Assembly (NCBI RefSeq): GCF_023716485.1
Contig: NZ_CP092418.1
Span: 2,339,001 to 2,403,000 of the forward strand
Reading direction: 5' to 3'
DNA length: 64,000 nucleotides
Source of the DNA: Microbulbifer variabilis
Lineage (GTDB): Bacteria > Pseudomonadota > Gammaproteobacteria > Pseudomonadales > Cellvibrionaceae
Shown here: positions 44,527 through 53,183 of the stretch, one piece after another
Position numbering within the stretch: the stretch's first letter is position 1
Layout of the letters: each line of letters begins with the position of its first letter
The notes under the pieces: model-generated
The model's database searches: none
What the model was told of the DNA's origin: nothing
Seen by the model: only the letters and a program-made list of their open reading frames with translations
Translations under genes and position numbers: made by a program

Positions 44527-45084
44527 TTGAACAGTATTGAACAAGTGCTAGTGGCCCTTCGGCGTGTAATAAGAGCTACAGATTTACACTCCAAGCACCT
44601 GGCCAAAACAACAGGCCTGACCGCTCCCCAGGTGTTATTGTTACAGGCCATTAGAAATAAGGGCGAAGTCACCATCGGTGAACTGGCCAACGAAGTGAGC
44701 CTCAGTCAAGCTACAGTGACCAACATCTTGGATCGCCTTGAGAAAAGGGGGCTTGTCTATCGCCAGCGCTCTCAATCAGATAAGCGTAAAGTGCATGCTT
44801 ACCTCACAGATCAAGCTGCGGAAACACTGAGAGATGCACCTATCCCGCTTCAAGATCAATTCGCCCGCCAATTTGGTGACCTGAAGGATTGGGAGCAGAG
44901 TATGATCATTGCTTCGCTCCAGCGTGTAGCCCAGATGATGGATGCCCAGCATATTGATGCCTCCCCTGTTCTGGATATCGGTGTTTTAGACAGGCAGGGA
45001 GCAGCTATGGATAAGTCAAGCTCTTCCTTGGGGTATGGCGAAGTAGCTGATTCAGCGGAAAAGCCTGGGAGAGAAACACCCTAG
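44527..45084 (+). CDS. ectR: MarR-family regulator, EctR-like
   Basis: A 185-residue winged-helix regulator. HLAKTTGLTAPQVLLLQAIR, GELANEVSLSQATVTNILDR and LEKRGLVYRQRSQSDKRKVH form the MarR DNA-binding core at about residues 25-95. The C-terminal tail of about 50 residues is longer than in typical MarR proteins and matches the size of EctR regulators of ectoine operons. It is divergent from ectA across 419 bases with palindromes. TTG start with GAGAGG upstream. The EctR identity is inferred from position and length; regulation of the next flavin monooxygenase gene is also possible. Confidence 0.78.
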   Translation: MNSIEQVLVALRRVIRATDLHSKHLAKTTGLTAPQVLLLQAIRNKGEVTIGELANEVSLSQATVTNILDRLEKRGLVYRQRSQSDKRKVHAYLTDQAAETLRDAPIPLQDQFARQFGDLKDWEQSMIIASLQRVAQMMDAQHIDASPVLDIGVLDRQGAAMDKSSSSLGYGEVADSAEKPGRETP

Positions 45085-45104
45085 TACCCCCCCTTTGTGG
45101 ATAT

Positions 45105-45132
45105 CAGCAACCGGTTCTACCCCAGGTTGCTG
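45105..45132 (+). terminator. Hairpin after the ectR-like gene
   Basis: CAGCAACC (45105-45112) pairs perfectly with GGTTGCTG (45125-45132), loop 12 bases, 20 bases after the stop. It lacks a T run but is well placed to separate the regulator from the monooxygenase gene. Confidence 0.5.
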
Positions 45133-45244
45133 AGCCCCATGTCAAAGTTGTCTAAGCTTGCAGCAATTGCTCTTTGTAGTTGAGCGGAGGCGCTAGCATG
45201 TACTGCTGCCTCGAGCACCTCTTCATAGATTGTAAGTGGTGAAT

Positions 45245-46309
45245 ATGGACATTCTGGTTATTGGTGCCGGCCCCACCGGGTTAACTGCTGCAAACGCTTT
45301 AGCGTACAAGGGGATGAATTGTCGTATTGTTGAGCGTAAAAATGCGCCCTCGGAACTCTCCCGAGCCGTTGGCATTATGCCTGCGACTATAGAGGCTTTG
45401 GGCGAGCTGGGTGCTGCAGATCCACTCCTTGCTGAAGCCATGCCCCTCAAGAAAATGCATATTTTACGCGATGAGAGGACCCTCGTTTATCTGGATAGCA
45501 GTGGCAATGAATTCAGGAAGAGGGTGCCGCTCGGTTTGCCGCAAAACCGCACCGAGGGAATCCTGCGTGATGTGCTATCCGGCAAAGGTGTTGAGGTTGA
45601 GTATGGGCTCTCAGTTACCGGCATAAGTACCACGCAAGACAGCGCATTGGTTAGTTTTTCCAATAATACTAGCGACTCATTCGACTGGGTGATAGCTGCC
45701 GATGGCATCCAATCAGCAACCCGCGAACAGTTGAAAATCCCCTATCCGGGAATAGACTTACCCAGCAAATGGTCCATTGCAGATGTGGATTTGGCGGGTG
45801 ACTTCGATCCAGAAGAGATCACTTTGGATCTCTATGGGCCTGATAACCAGTTTTCCCTGATATTACCAATCGAGAAGCACCGCGCACGCATCGCATCCTC
45901 GACAGAAGATGCTCTATCAGCAATAAAACTGCCCTTGGATATCACCAACGTTCGACGAACAGCAGCCTTCAAAATCTCAATACGGCAGGCCGAATCTTAC
46001 CGTAAGGGCCGGATTTTACTGGCAGGGGATGCTGCTCATTGTCATTCTCCTGTTGGTGGGAAGGGTATGAATCTTGGTATGGCGGATGCGATTGCTGCAG
46101 CAATGGCAATCACTAACGGGAGCGTTGATGAATACTCGCGGTTACGCCATGCAGCAGGTAAAGCTGTGGTGAAGAAAACTGAGTTGGCAAGGCATTTAAT
46201 TTCTTCCGCAAATCCCATGGCAAAATCCCTTTTATGGTTATCGTTTAAAGCAATCTCCTCAATCCCTGCCGTCCATCGGGCCTTTATGAAGCAATGGACT
46301 GCGATTTAA
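45245..46309 (+). CDS. FAD-dependent aromatic-type monooxygenase (PHBH fold)
   Basis: A 354-residue flavoprotein hydroxylase. MDILVIGAGPTGLTAANALA is the FAD Rossmann motif, DSFDWVIAADGIQSATREQL has the DG motif that contacts both FAD and NAD(P)H, and RILLAGDAAHCHSPVGGKGM is the GD motif. It resembles class A monooxygenases such as UbiH-type and 3-(3-hydroxyphenyl)propionate hydroxylases, but it is short at the C terminus. The substrate is unknown. ATG 45245 is preferred over in-frame GTG 45236. It stands between the ectR-like gene and a CAT-fold gene in the same direction. Confidence 0.8.
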   Translation: MDILVIGAGPTGLTAANALAYKGMNCRIVERKNAPSELSRAVGIMPATIEALGELGAADPLLAEAMPLKKMHILRDERTLVYLDSSGNEFRKRVPLGLPQNRTEGILRDVLSGKGVEVEYGLSVTGISTTQDSALVSFSNNTSDSFDWVIAADGIQSATREQLKIPYPGIDLPSKWSIADVDLAGDFDPEEITLDLYGPDNQFSLILPIEKHRARIASSTEDALSAIKLPLDITNVRRTAAFKISIRQAESYRKGRILLAGDAAHCHSPVGGKGMNLGMADAIAAAMAITNGSVDEYSRLRHAAGKAVVKKTELARHLISSANPMAKSLLWLSFKAISSIPAVHRAFMKQWTAI

Positions 46310-46434
46310 TCAATCGCGAACTCTAATTGTGAACAACCTATAGCTGATTTTACTCCCCTTGAGCGAATGAGAAGTCAAGATAGATTATTAACATTCTCTT
46401 GAATATTGGGACACAATGATTACCAGGAGTGAAG

Positions 46435-47079
46435 ATGCCCGCCACACCTATAGATATTGAAAGCTGGAATAGAGGGGACCACTTTAAATTCTTTATGGGT
46501 AGTGCTGGATCGACCCGTTTAAGTTTAACCCAGCCTCTAGATGTCACGGAGTTAGCCTTTTTTTGTAAGAAAAATACAATATCTTTTTATTACAGCCTTA
46601 TTTTTCTTGTTACTCAAACCGCAAATGAGATAGCCGGATTTAGGCATAGGGTAGTTGATGGTCAACCCTTTGAGTTCGATATCTTGCATCCGCTGTTCAC
46701 TGATTTGAATAAAGATGATGATCTCTTTAAGCTTGTCATGGCTGAAATGGAAACGCACCTCATTGACTTCGTCAAAAAAGCAAAGCAACTCTCAAAAGAT
46801 CAATCAGAATACCTCCCGGTAAATACATTTATGGATCGCTACGATATTTTGAATATCACCTGCTACCCCTGGGGTGACTTTTCAAGCATGCAAGTGAAAC
46901 CGGTCCAACAAGAAAACTGTGATCCAGGGATACCTTTTATTGCCTGGGGTAAGTACCAACAACAAGCCAACCGACTTATGACCTCATTACATACTGAGGT
47001 AAATCATTGCTTTCTTGACGCCATTCATCTGTATCAATTCAAAACGCATCTGGAAGATAAAATCAAACTCTTAAAGTAA
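46435..47079 (+). CDS. Chloramphenicol acetyltransferase-fold protein
   Basis: A 214-residue protein with the CatA fold. The opening IDIESWNRGDHFKFFMGSAG is a variant of the CAT N terminus (WxRxxHFxxF), and the C terminus LHTEVNHCFLDAIHLYQF parallels the CAT active-site block HHAVCDGxHxxxF. The catalytic His would be in NHCFLD, where Gly after Asp is replaced by Ala and the preceding His by Asn, so acetylation of chloramphenicol is doubtful. Such CAT-like proteins are common in bacteria and often have unknown acyl acceptors. AGGAG precedes ATG 46435; an in-frame GTG at 46429 overlaps it. Confidence 0.8.
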   Translation: MPATPIDIESWNRGDHFKFFMGSAGSTRLSLTQPLDVTELAFFCKKNTISFYYSLIFLVTQTANEIAGFRHRVVDGQPFEFDILHPLFTDLNKDDDLFKLVMAEMETHLIDFVKKAKQLSKDQSEYLPVNTFMDRYDILNITCYPWGDFSSMQVKPVQQENCDPGIPFIAWGKYQQQANRLMTSLHTEVNHCFLDAIHLYQFKTHLEDKIKLLK

Positions 47080-47117
47080 GGACGACGAATCTTCTAGTTA
47101 ATACAAGCAAGTCAATA

Positions 47118-48029
47118 TTACTGATTGGCTCGCATTAATGACCAGAGGCTATTTCCCAAGCAGGAAAAATAAGCCGTAAAAGCCTGATTAATTCTTAGAC
47201 GCTGCTGACCCTGCGGATATAAGCCTAGTTTTGCCTCCTGGCTGGCTTTAGAGCCTGCAACCAAAAAATTATTATTGATACTGGAATCCTGAATAAAGGC
47301 CTCAAAAGCCCTGGCACAAAGTTCTACTGGCTGGCTGTAATAAATAGAGCCATTTACTTTATCGACGTTAACAGAAGCTTTCACCAGTTCACTTGGGTTA
47401 TTGCCACCTTCATCCAGCATCACCGTTTTAAAGCATGCAAAAAGCAGGTCATTCAGAGGGTGGGGTACCGGGGTTGCATCGCGTAGCCAGGCCTCAGAGG
47501 CATACATGCTACTCGAAGTGTCGCTAAATACTTTTTGCGCAAGATAGTGATCCAGTGCATGAAACCACTCATGGGCAATAGCTCCTGGACCGGCATTTTT
47601 AGCCAGGGAAAACGACTTGGCTGAAGGGTCATAAAATGCGGAGACTCCAAGGCGGCCACCAATACCGTATTGAAAAGAGAGGTTCCCGCGCAGGGAAATC
47701 AATGTTTCGGGCCCCTGCAGTATGACCATTAAGTCGGAAAGCGCATCATAAAACAACCCTGCTGCGCGATCGCGCTCCTCAGCAGTCACCCAGCGGCCAA
47801 TGGCTATAGATCTAAAGCCAAAACGCCTGCGAACATCGACAAAGGATACCTGCTCACTACCGCGCACATCCGGTCCACGGCGATAAAATTTTCGGGTTGC
47901 TACCATAGCTAGCTTAGGTGAGAACGGATGACTGGAATTTGCCCGGGATACTATTACAAGCTCGACCTGCTCTACAAGAGGATTACCTGATCGGGCCCCC
48001 GAATAAACGGCTACACTTTGGCCAGGCAC
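47118..48029 (-). CDS. HExxH-type putative metalloprotein (CLCA_X-like)
   Basis: A 303-residue protein containing AIAHEWFHALDHYL, an HExxH zinc-binding motif followed by a His/Tyr, near residue 160. Other conserved-looking segments are RRRFGFRSIAIGRWVTAEER and GNLSFQYGIGGRLGVSAFYD. It resembles conserved proteobacterial proteins called CLCA_X, whose role is unknown; no signal peptide is present, so it is probably cytoplasmic. GTG 48029 is the start with AAAGGAG seven bases upstream. A metallopeptidase role is suggested only by the motif. Confidence 0.65.
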   Translation of the reverse strand: MPGQSVAVYSGARSGNPLVEQVELVIVSRANSSHPFSPKLAMVATRKFYRRGPDVRGSEQVSFVDVRRRFGFRSIAIGRWVTAEERDRAAGLFYDALSDLMVILQGPETLISLRGNLSFQYGIGGRLGVSAFYDPSAKSFSLAKNAGPGAIAHEWFHALDHYLAQKVFSDTSSSMYASEAWLRDATPVPHPLNDLLFACFKTVMLDEGGNNPSELVKASVNVDKVNGSIYYSQPVELCARAFEAFIQDSSINNNFLVAGSKASQEAKLGLYPQGQQRLRINQAFTAYFSCLGNSLWSLMRANQ

Positions 48030-48188
48030 CTAAAAGCTCCTTTTGCTAAGCCTTTGGTGACTCTAAATGCCCTGAAGTTGCTTATTGTGGAAAATCGAAT
48101 CAAGAGCCCTTAGAGCTTTTACACCTACTTCTGCCTGTAGCAGTTTTATCTTGCCTATCAAAACCAGTAATTCACCGGGAGTCTAACT

Positions 48189-49562
48189 ATGGTCAAGTCC
48201 AAGCGCCCTCTAATCTCTATCAATCCTTTAAACGGTGAAACTTTAAAGACTTTTCATGAGATGACTCCAGATGAACTCGATAAAGCTATCGGTCGAGCGG
48301 ATAACGCTTTCGTGGAGTGGAGTAAACGAAGCTTTGGTGAGCGAGCAGCAATACTCAAGCGCGCTGGACAGCTATTCGAAGAGCGCGCCGATGAACTCGC
48401 CAAATTAATGGCACAGGAGATGGGCAAGAAGGTTAACGATGGGCTGGGCGAATTAGCGCTCTGCGCAGAGATTTTTGCTTATTATGCCGAGGAAGGTGAG
48501 AAGATTTTGGCTCCGCAACACCTTTCTACCCGGGAGGGGGAGGGCACGCTGGTATTTCAACCCCTCGGTGTTGTCTATGGTATCCAACCGTGGAACTTTC
48601 CTTTCTACCAGCCTTCCCGCTTTACCGCAGCCAACTTAATCGCCGGCAATGTAGTTCTAACGAAACACGCCTCAAATGTTCCCCAGTGTGCTGAGGCATT
48701 TGAGCAACTGTTATTCGATGCCGGTGTGCCCAAGGGGGTCTACACCAACTTGCCAATTACTTCCGCAGGTGCCGCACCAATTATCGATGATGATCGGGTA
48801 AAAGGGATATCTTTTACAGGCAGCAATGCAGCGGGCGCGAAGGTTGCTGAGCAGGCAGGGCGCAATGTGAAGAAAACCGTGATGGAACTCGGTGGTGTGG
48901 ACCCATTTATCGTACTCGAAGATGCAGATATGGATTTGACCGTTGAGCGATTTGTGGAAGGTAAGCTTGGAAATTGCGGCCAAATCTGCTTAGCGGCAAA
49001 GAGAATCATCCTGACGGAACCTATTGCCGATGAATTCCTTGGGCGAGTCACCAAACTGTTTGAACAATTGAAACCGGGTGACCCCCTTGAGGACATCACA
49101 GATTACGGGCCCTTGTGCACCCAAAAAGCCGCGGAGCAGCTGGAAGAGCAGGTCAGTGAGTCAGTGAAAGCCGGGGCTCACTTGCTGGTAGGCGGGAAGC
49201 GCAACGGAGCGTTTGTTGAGCCGGGTATTCTAACCGATATACCGGCAGGCTCACCTGCGGCCGAGGAGGAACTCTTTGGACCCATCGCTTGCGTCTGGGT
49301 GGTAAAAGATGAGGAGGCAGCTATTGAGATGGCTAACGATAGTCGCTTTGGCCTGGGAGGCTCGGTCTATACCAAGGATCACGAGAGGGGGCAGCGTGTA
49401 GCTGAAAAACTCGAATGTGGAACTGCCTTCGTCAATCATGTGGCTTCAAGCTATGCGAGCATGCCGATGGGTGGTGTAAAAAAATCCGGTTACGGCCGTG
49501 AACTGGGCGAGCTGGGCATCAAAGAGTTTGTGAATCAGAAGTTGATACGTCACTTTAACTGA
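48189..49562 (+). CDS. NAD(P)-dependent succinate-semialdehyde-type aldehyde dehydrogenase
   Basis: A 457-residue aldehyde dehydrogenase of the short GabD/YneI-like group. Motifs: LVFQPLGVVYGIQPWNFPFY, TVMELGGVDPFIVLEDADMD (catalytic Glu; note VDP instead of the common KSP or SDP) and GNCGQICLAAKRIIL with the nucleophilic Cys, then PAAEEELFGPIACVWVV and MPMGGVKKSGYGRELG. It oxidises a small semialdehyde, probably succinate semialdehyde, to the acid. It is monocistronic with a good terminator. The exact substrate is inferred. Confidence 0.85.
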   Translation: MVKSKRPLISINPLNGETLKTFHEMTPDELDKAIGRADNAFVEWSKRSFGERAAILKRAGQLFEERADELAKLMAQEMGKKVNDGLGELALCAEIFAYYAEEGEKILAPQHLSTREGEGTLVFQPLGVVYGIQPWNFPFYQPSRFTAANLIAGNVVLTKHASNVPQCAEAFEQLLFDAGVPKGVYTNLPITSAGAAPIIDDDRVKGISFTGSNAAGAKVAEQAGRNVKKTVMELGGVDPFIVLEDADMDLTVERFVEGKLGNCGQICLAAKRIILTEPIADEFLGRVTKLFEQLKPGDPLEDITDYGPLCTQKAAEQLEEQVSESVKAGAHLLVGGKRNGAFVEPGILTDIPAGSPAAEEELFGPIACVWVVKDEEAAIEMANDSRFGLGGSVYTKDHERGQRVAEKLECGTAFVNHVASSYASMPMGGVKKSGYGRELGELGIKEFVNQKLIRHFN

Positions 49563-49581
49563 GCAGTTAACCATTCCTATT

Positions 49582-49602
49582 GCCCCTGTGAACCACAGGG
49601 GC
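49582..49602 (+). terminator. Terminator of the aldehyde dehydrogenase gene
   Basis: GCCCCTGTG (49582-49590) and CACAGGGGC (49594-49602) form a perfect nine-pair stem with a three-base loop followed by TTT, 20 bases after the stop. Confidence 0.78.
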
Positions 49603-49657
49603 TTTAAAGAGGTTTTTAGTGAAATTTTTATAGGTATTGTTCACCAGGCAAGTCACT

Positions 49658-50179
49658 TTAGACAGAGGGCTGAGTATTTAAATAAAAGCACTTTGTTGGA
49701 ATACCCTCATCGTCATAACATATACCCCCCGGCAGCATTCCCGCTTTTAGTAAAACGCGTTCTGAAGCAATATTTTCAGGCGCAATAGTCGCAATGAATT
49801 TGTCAATGCCAGAAGCTATTGTAGCGTAGTCGATCAACCCAACCACTGCTTCAGTCGCTATGCCTTGCCCCCAGTACTCCCGGGAAAATGCATATTTAAT
49901 TTCGGGATCAACTTGGTCATTAGGGTGTACAATACCGCAGAAACCAACAACCTCTAAAGTATTTTTTAATCCTACAGCGAACATACCATAGCCACGGCTC
50001 ATATAGTTTTTATGGGTGACTTTCATCCATGCCTTGGATTCCTCATAACTTAATGTATTTCCATCCCCAACCCATCGCATTGCCTCACTATCGCCATATA
50101 CCTTTTGAATCATAGAGAGATCTGAATCTTTCCATTTTCTAAATATTAAACGATTAGTAGTAAACAAACTCTCTCGCAC
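49658..50179 (-). CDS. GNAT acetyltransferase (RimJ/RimL type)
   Basis: A 173-residue GNAT enzyme. LFTTNRLIFRKWKDSDLSMI is the typical start of the RimJ/RimL subgroup, VVGFCGIVHPNDQVDPEIKY leads to YWGQGIATEAVVGLIDYATI, the acetyl-CoA binding motif A, and NIASERVLLKAGMLPGGICY is motif B. It may acetylate a protein N terminus, an antibiotic or a small amine. GTG start. Nothing in the context narrows the substrate. Confidence 0.85.
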   Translation of the reverse strand: MRESLFTTNRLIFRKWKDSDLSMIQKVYGDSEAMRWVGDGNTLSYEESKAWMKVTHKNYMSRGYGMFAVGLKNTLEVVGFCGIVHPNDQVDPEIKYAFSREYWGQGIATEAVVGLIDYATIASGIDKFIATIAPENIASERVLLKAGMLPGGICYDDEGIPTKCFYLNTQPSV

Positions 50180-50648
50180 TGCACTATTATCCCTTTCGCG
50201 CTAATGTTCAAATAACTAGTAGACAATGCATATCATAGCCTACACATCGGATAGCTTGAAGGATCGGGGCGTAATTTATCCATTGCTATGATTGAATTCA
50301 CTTTGCCTTTTAACACTTGCCGCAGGAATTGATAACCGTTTCATAGCCGCTTTGTTAATACTAACTATATTTAATTTGCCAAATCTGCTTTACCGATAGT
50401 CTTCAAAATAGCAGCGGGAATATTACCAAGTAGCGAGCTTGATTTGACGGAAATAGAAAATAACTTCCCTATAAAATTTTTGTGAAAAGGGTAGGGTAGG
50501 CTTTATGGGCAAGTAAAAACCAATATTAAGTACGATGTGGAATGGAAGGACATTGCTAGTGGCGGCGTCAATTCGATATAACCATCCAATATTTAACTTC
50601 GCTTATAATGGCATTAGTTAGATACACTTTTAAATTCAAACGATATAT
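50180..50648. other. 469-base spacer without recognisable genes
   Basis: This A/T-rich stretch separates the GNAT gene's promoter side from the end of the helicase gene. It has only short frames without ribosome sites. No strong hairpin or repeat was seen. Confidence 0.5.
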
Positions 50649-53183
50649 TTATTCTACAGTACACTCGTTTAAGTATTGTCGATTCCAAAAACAACCTAAT
50701 TGCTGTGAAAGTTGTTCACCACTCTTACTTGTTTGAATTTGCCAATGTTTGGGATAAAGGTTTTGATAAAACATATCCGCAAAACGGTAGTCAGCCAAAA
50801 TAATCACGCCCCGATCTGACTCAGTGCGAATCACTCTTCCCGCTGTCTGCAATACCCGAGTCATGCCGGGATAGCGGTAGGCAATATCAAACCCATTGAC
50901 CGCTGAGGGGGTCTGTGGGTGCTCCGCCGACTGTCGTAGCAGTTCTTGCTCTTCATTTACTTGGGGAAGACCCGTACCTACGATAATTGTGCCAATCAAT
51001 TTCTCCCCTACAAAATCAATGCCCTCAGCAAAAACGCCGCCCATAATGGCAAAACCCAGGCTCTGTGCACCCTCACTAAACGAGGCCAGGAAGGCTTCTC
51101 TTTCGCGATCACTGGCGCCTGGCGTCTGTTGTAGCGGCTGTATTTCCGGATAATCCTTCTGGAAATGCTCTACGACCATTTGCAGAAAGCGGTAAGAGGG
51201 GAAAAACACCAGGTAATTGCCAGGACGGCTGAAATAAACTCGGGCAATCAAGTCCACTAGTGCTGGGAGTGCACTTTGCCGGGCCTGATAGCGGGTATCC
51301 ACAAAAGGACAAAGAAAAACTCCCTGGTGGGAAGCCTCAAAAGGTGATGGCAGCATCAAGTAAGGCGTTTCTGGCTCAATTCCAAGCTGTGCAGTGACAA
51401 ACTGTGTGGGTCGTAAGGTGGCTGAGAAGAAAAGAGCTCCATGAAACTGGGCGCAAGATTCCTGTAGGAAACCCGCGGCATTCATACACATCAGCTTTAG
51501 TTGGTGTTCCTGCCAGGGGGCGTCCTGATCGATCACACGGGTCAGGGCCTGGTGTTGACCAGAAAGAATTTGTTCTATGCAGGCGTATCGATAAAGACTT
51601 TTCAACCATTCCCCGATCTCTTCAGGGGGGAATTTTTCCTGTTCAGATAATTCACTCAGTGCATCTAGTACCTTCTGGGTAGCGCGAGATACAGTTGTAG
51701 GGCGATCCTCTTCGGAATTCAGCGGGCTACACCAGGCTTGTACATTTTGGCTTGAGCGTATTTCCTTATAGAGGTTTTGTTCTTGAAACCGTTTGCTCCA
51801 TTGAGCAAGTGCGCGTACCAGGGATTGGATACGCCGGTACAACTGTGGGTGGTTGCTTTTACAGGCCAGGGCCGCGCGGCGACTATCCCTGCGGCTCAAA
51901 CTAGCGCTGTACATTTCCCGTGCGCGCTCGCTTAAGTTGTGCGCTTCATCTACCAATAGTGCGCGCCTGTAACGCGGATCTTGTAATGTGGAAATACGCA
52001 CCAAAGGATCAAAGACGTAATTAAAGTCACAGACCACCAAATCCGCCCAGGGCAGCATTTGCAAGGACAACTCAAAAGGGCAGAGATGCCACTGATCTGC
52101 AACCTTCGCGAGCGCTTCCGGTGTGATCCAGGGTTGCCCCAGCAGTTGTTTGCGCGCTTGCGGCAGGCGGTCGTAAAAGCCCTGTGTGCGAGGACAGGTG
52201 CCTTCATCATCGCGGCTACACAATCCCAGTTTGCAAGCGCAGGTCGTATCACGCGCACGCAGCTCCAATAGTGAAAGCTTTAGCCCAACTCCATGTAGCT
52301 TAGCGATAGTCTCTCGCACCACCTGCCTGCCAGAGTTTTTCGCCGTGAGGTATAGCAGCTGATCCAGCTTTTCCTCACCAAGGGCTTTGATAGCGGGGAA
52401 CAGTGTACTAATGGTTTTGCCAATACCGGTGGGCGCCTCCACAACCAGTTGCCCTGCATCCCTAAGGCAGCGATAAGCGGATACCGCCAGCTGGCGCTGA
52501 CCGGGTCTGTAATCAGGGAAGGGGAATGGGAGGCTTTTTGCTGTTTGAATCACTTGTTGCCGATGCGCCTGCCAGGCCCTATGCCAATGGATATACAGAC
52601 TGAGGGCATCTCCAGCAAAACTTTCCAAAGCCTCCCAGCTGAACAGGCTTTGCTCCGGGTAGGACTTTTTCTCTTTGAGGTTGTACCAGACCATCTGCAG
52701 GGAGACCTCTTCAACCGAACTCCCTTTTTGGCGCTGCTGTAGCAAATAGCAGAAACCGTAAATTTTAAGCTGAGCCCAATGGTATAGGCGGGTGGTCTCG
52801 GGAAGCTTATCTGGATGGCAATAGGTGGTTTTGATTTCATCCAGTTGTGCCGGCTGGTGCAAGTCAGCTTGCGGATGAAGGATATCGACCCGTCCCTCCA
52901 AGAGGATATCCTGGCCTGAGCACTCCAGCTGAACCTGTAAACGGTATTCCGCTTCTGCGCCTTTGGGGCGACGTTTTTGCAGTTTTTGGTGAGCGCGAAT
53001 GCCCTCTTGGGCGGTTGGGCCTGGCCCGCCGGTATGGATCAAATCCCCTCTGCGGCAAGAGAAAGCCACTAATTCACCCACAGATAACTTTAGGGGAGAG
53101 GCGCTTGCGGAGGTGTTATGCTCTTCAGTAGGCTCCGCCAGTAGCCCTGCAACTGTAGGCTTACCCCTCAAGGCTGTAACCAT
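50649..53183 (-). CDS. PD-(D/E)XK nuclease fused to XPD/DinG-type DNA helicase
   Basis: An 844-residue protein with two parts. Residues 30-200 have the RecB/Cas4-like nuclease layout: His 65 in GIRAHQKLQ, Asp 100 in LLEGRVDILHP and Glu 116/Lys 118 in LDEIKTT. From residue 220 it is a superfamily 2 Fe-S helicase: YRPGQRQLAVSAYR, Walker A VVEAPTGIGKTISTLFP, four cysteines in TTCACKLGLCSRDDEGTC and HLCPFE for the iron-sulfur cluster, DEAHNLSERAREMY as motif II, and the C-terminal block around YPGMTRVLQTAGRVIRTESD. It probably unwinds and processes damaged DNA. It overlaps the upstream FAN1-like gene by 16 bases, so the two act together. Confidence 0.88.
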   Translation of the reverse strand: MVTALRGKPTVAGLLAEPTEEHNTSASASPLKLSVGELVAFSCRRGDLIHTGGPGPTAQEGIRAHQKLQKRRPKGAEAEYRLQVQLECSGQDILLEGRVDILHPQADLHQPAQLDEIKTTYCHPDKLPETTRLYHWAQLKIYGFCYLLQQRQKGSSVEEVSLQMVWYNLKEKKSYPEQSLFSWEALESFAGDALSLYIHWHRAWQAHRQQVIQTAKSLPFPFPDYRPGQRQLAVSAYRCLRDAGQLVVEAPTGIGKTISTLFPAIKALGEEKLDQLLYLTAKNSGRQVVRETIAKLHGVGLKLSLLELRARDTTCACKLGLCSRDDEGTCPRTQGFYDRLPQARKQLLGQPWITPEALAKVADQWHLCPFELSLQMLPWADLVVCDFNYVFDPLVRISTLQDPRYRRALLVDEAHNLSERAREMYSASLSRRDSRRAALACKSNHPQLYRRIQSLVRALAQWSKRFQEQNLYKEIRSSQNVQAWCSPLNSEEDRPTTVSRATQKVLDALSELSEQEKFPPEEIGEWLKSLYRYACIEQILSGQHQALTRVIDQDAPWQEHQLKLMCMNAAGFLQESCAQFHGALFFSATLRPTQFVTAQLGIEPETPYLMLPSPFEASHQGVFLCPFVDTRYQARQSALPALVDLIARVYFSRPGNYLVFFPSYRFLQMVVEHFQKDYPEIQPLQQTPGASDREREAFLASFSEGAQSLGFAIMGGVFAEGIDFVGEKLIGTIIVGTGLPQVNEEQELLRQSAEHPQTPSAVNGFDIAYRYPGMTRVLQTAGRVIRTESDRGVIILADYRFADMFYQNLYPKHWQIQTSKSGEQLSQQLGCFWNRQYLNECTVE

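Noticed and set aside
46429..46434. GTG start two codons earlier for the CAT-fold gene
   Set aside because: It overlaps the AGGAG ribosome site that properly serves ATG 46435.
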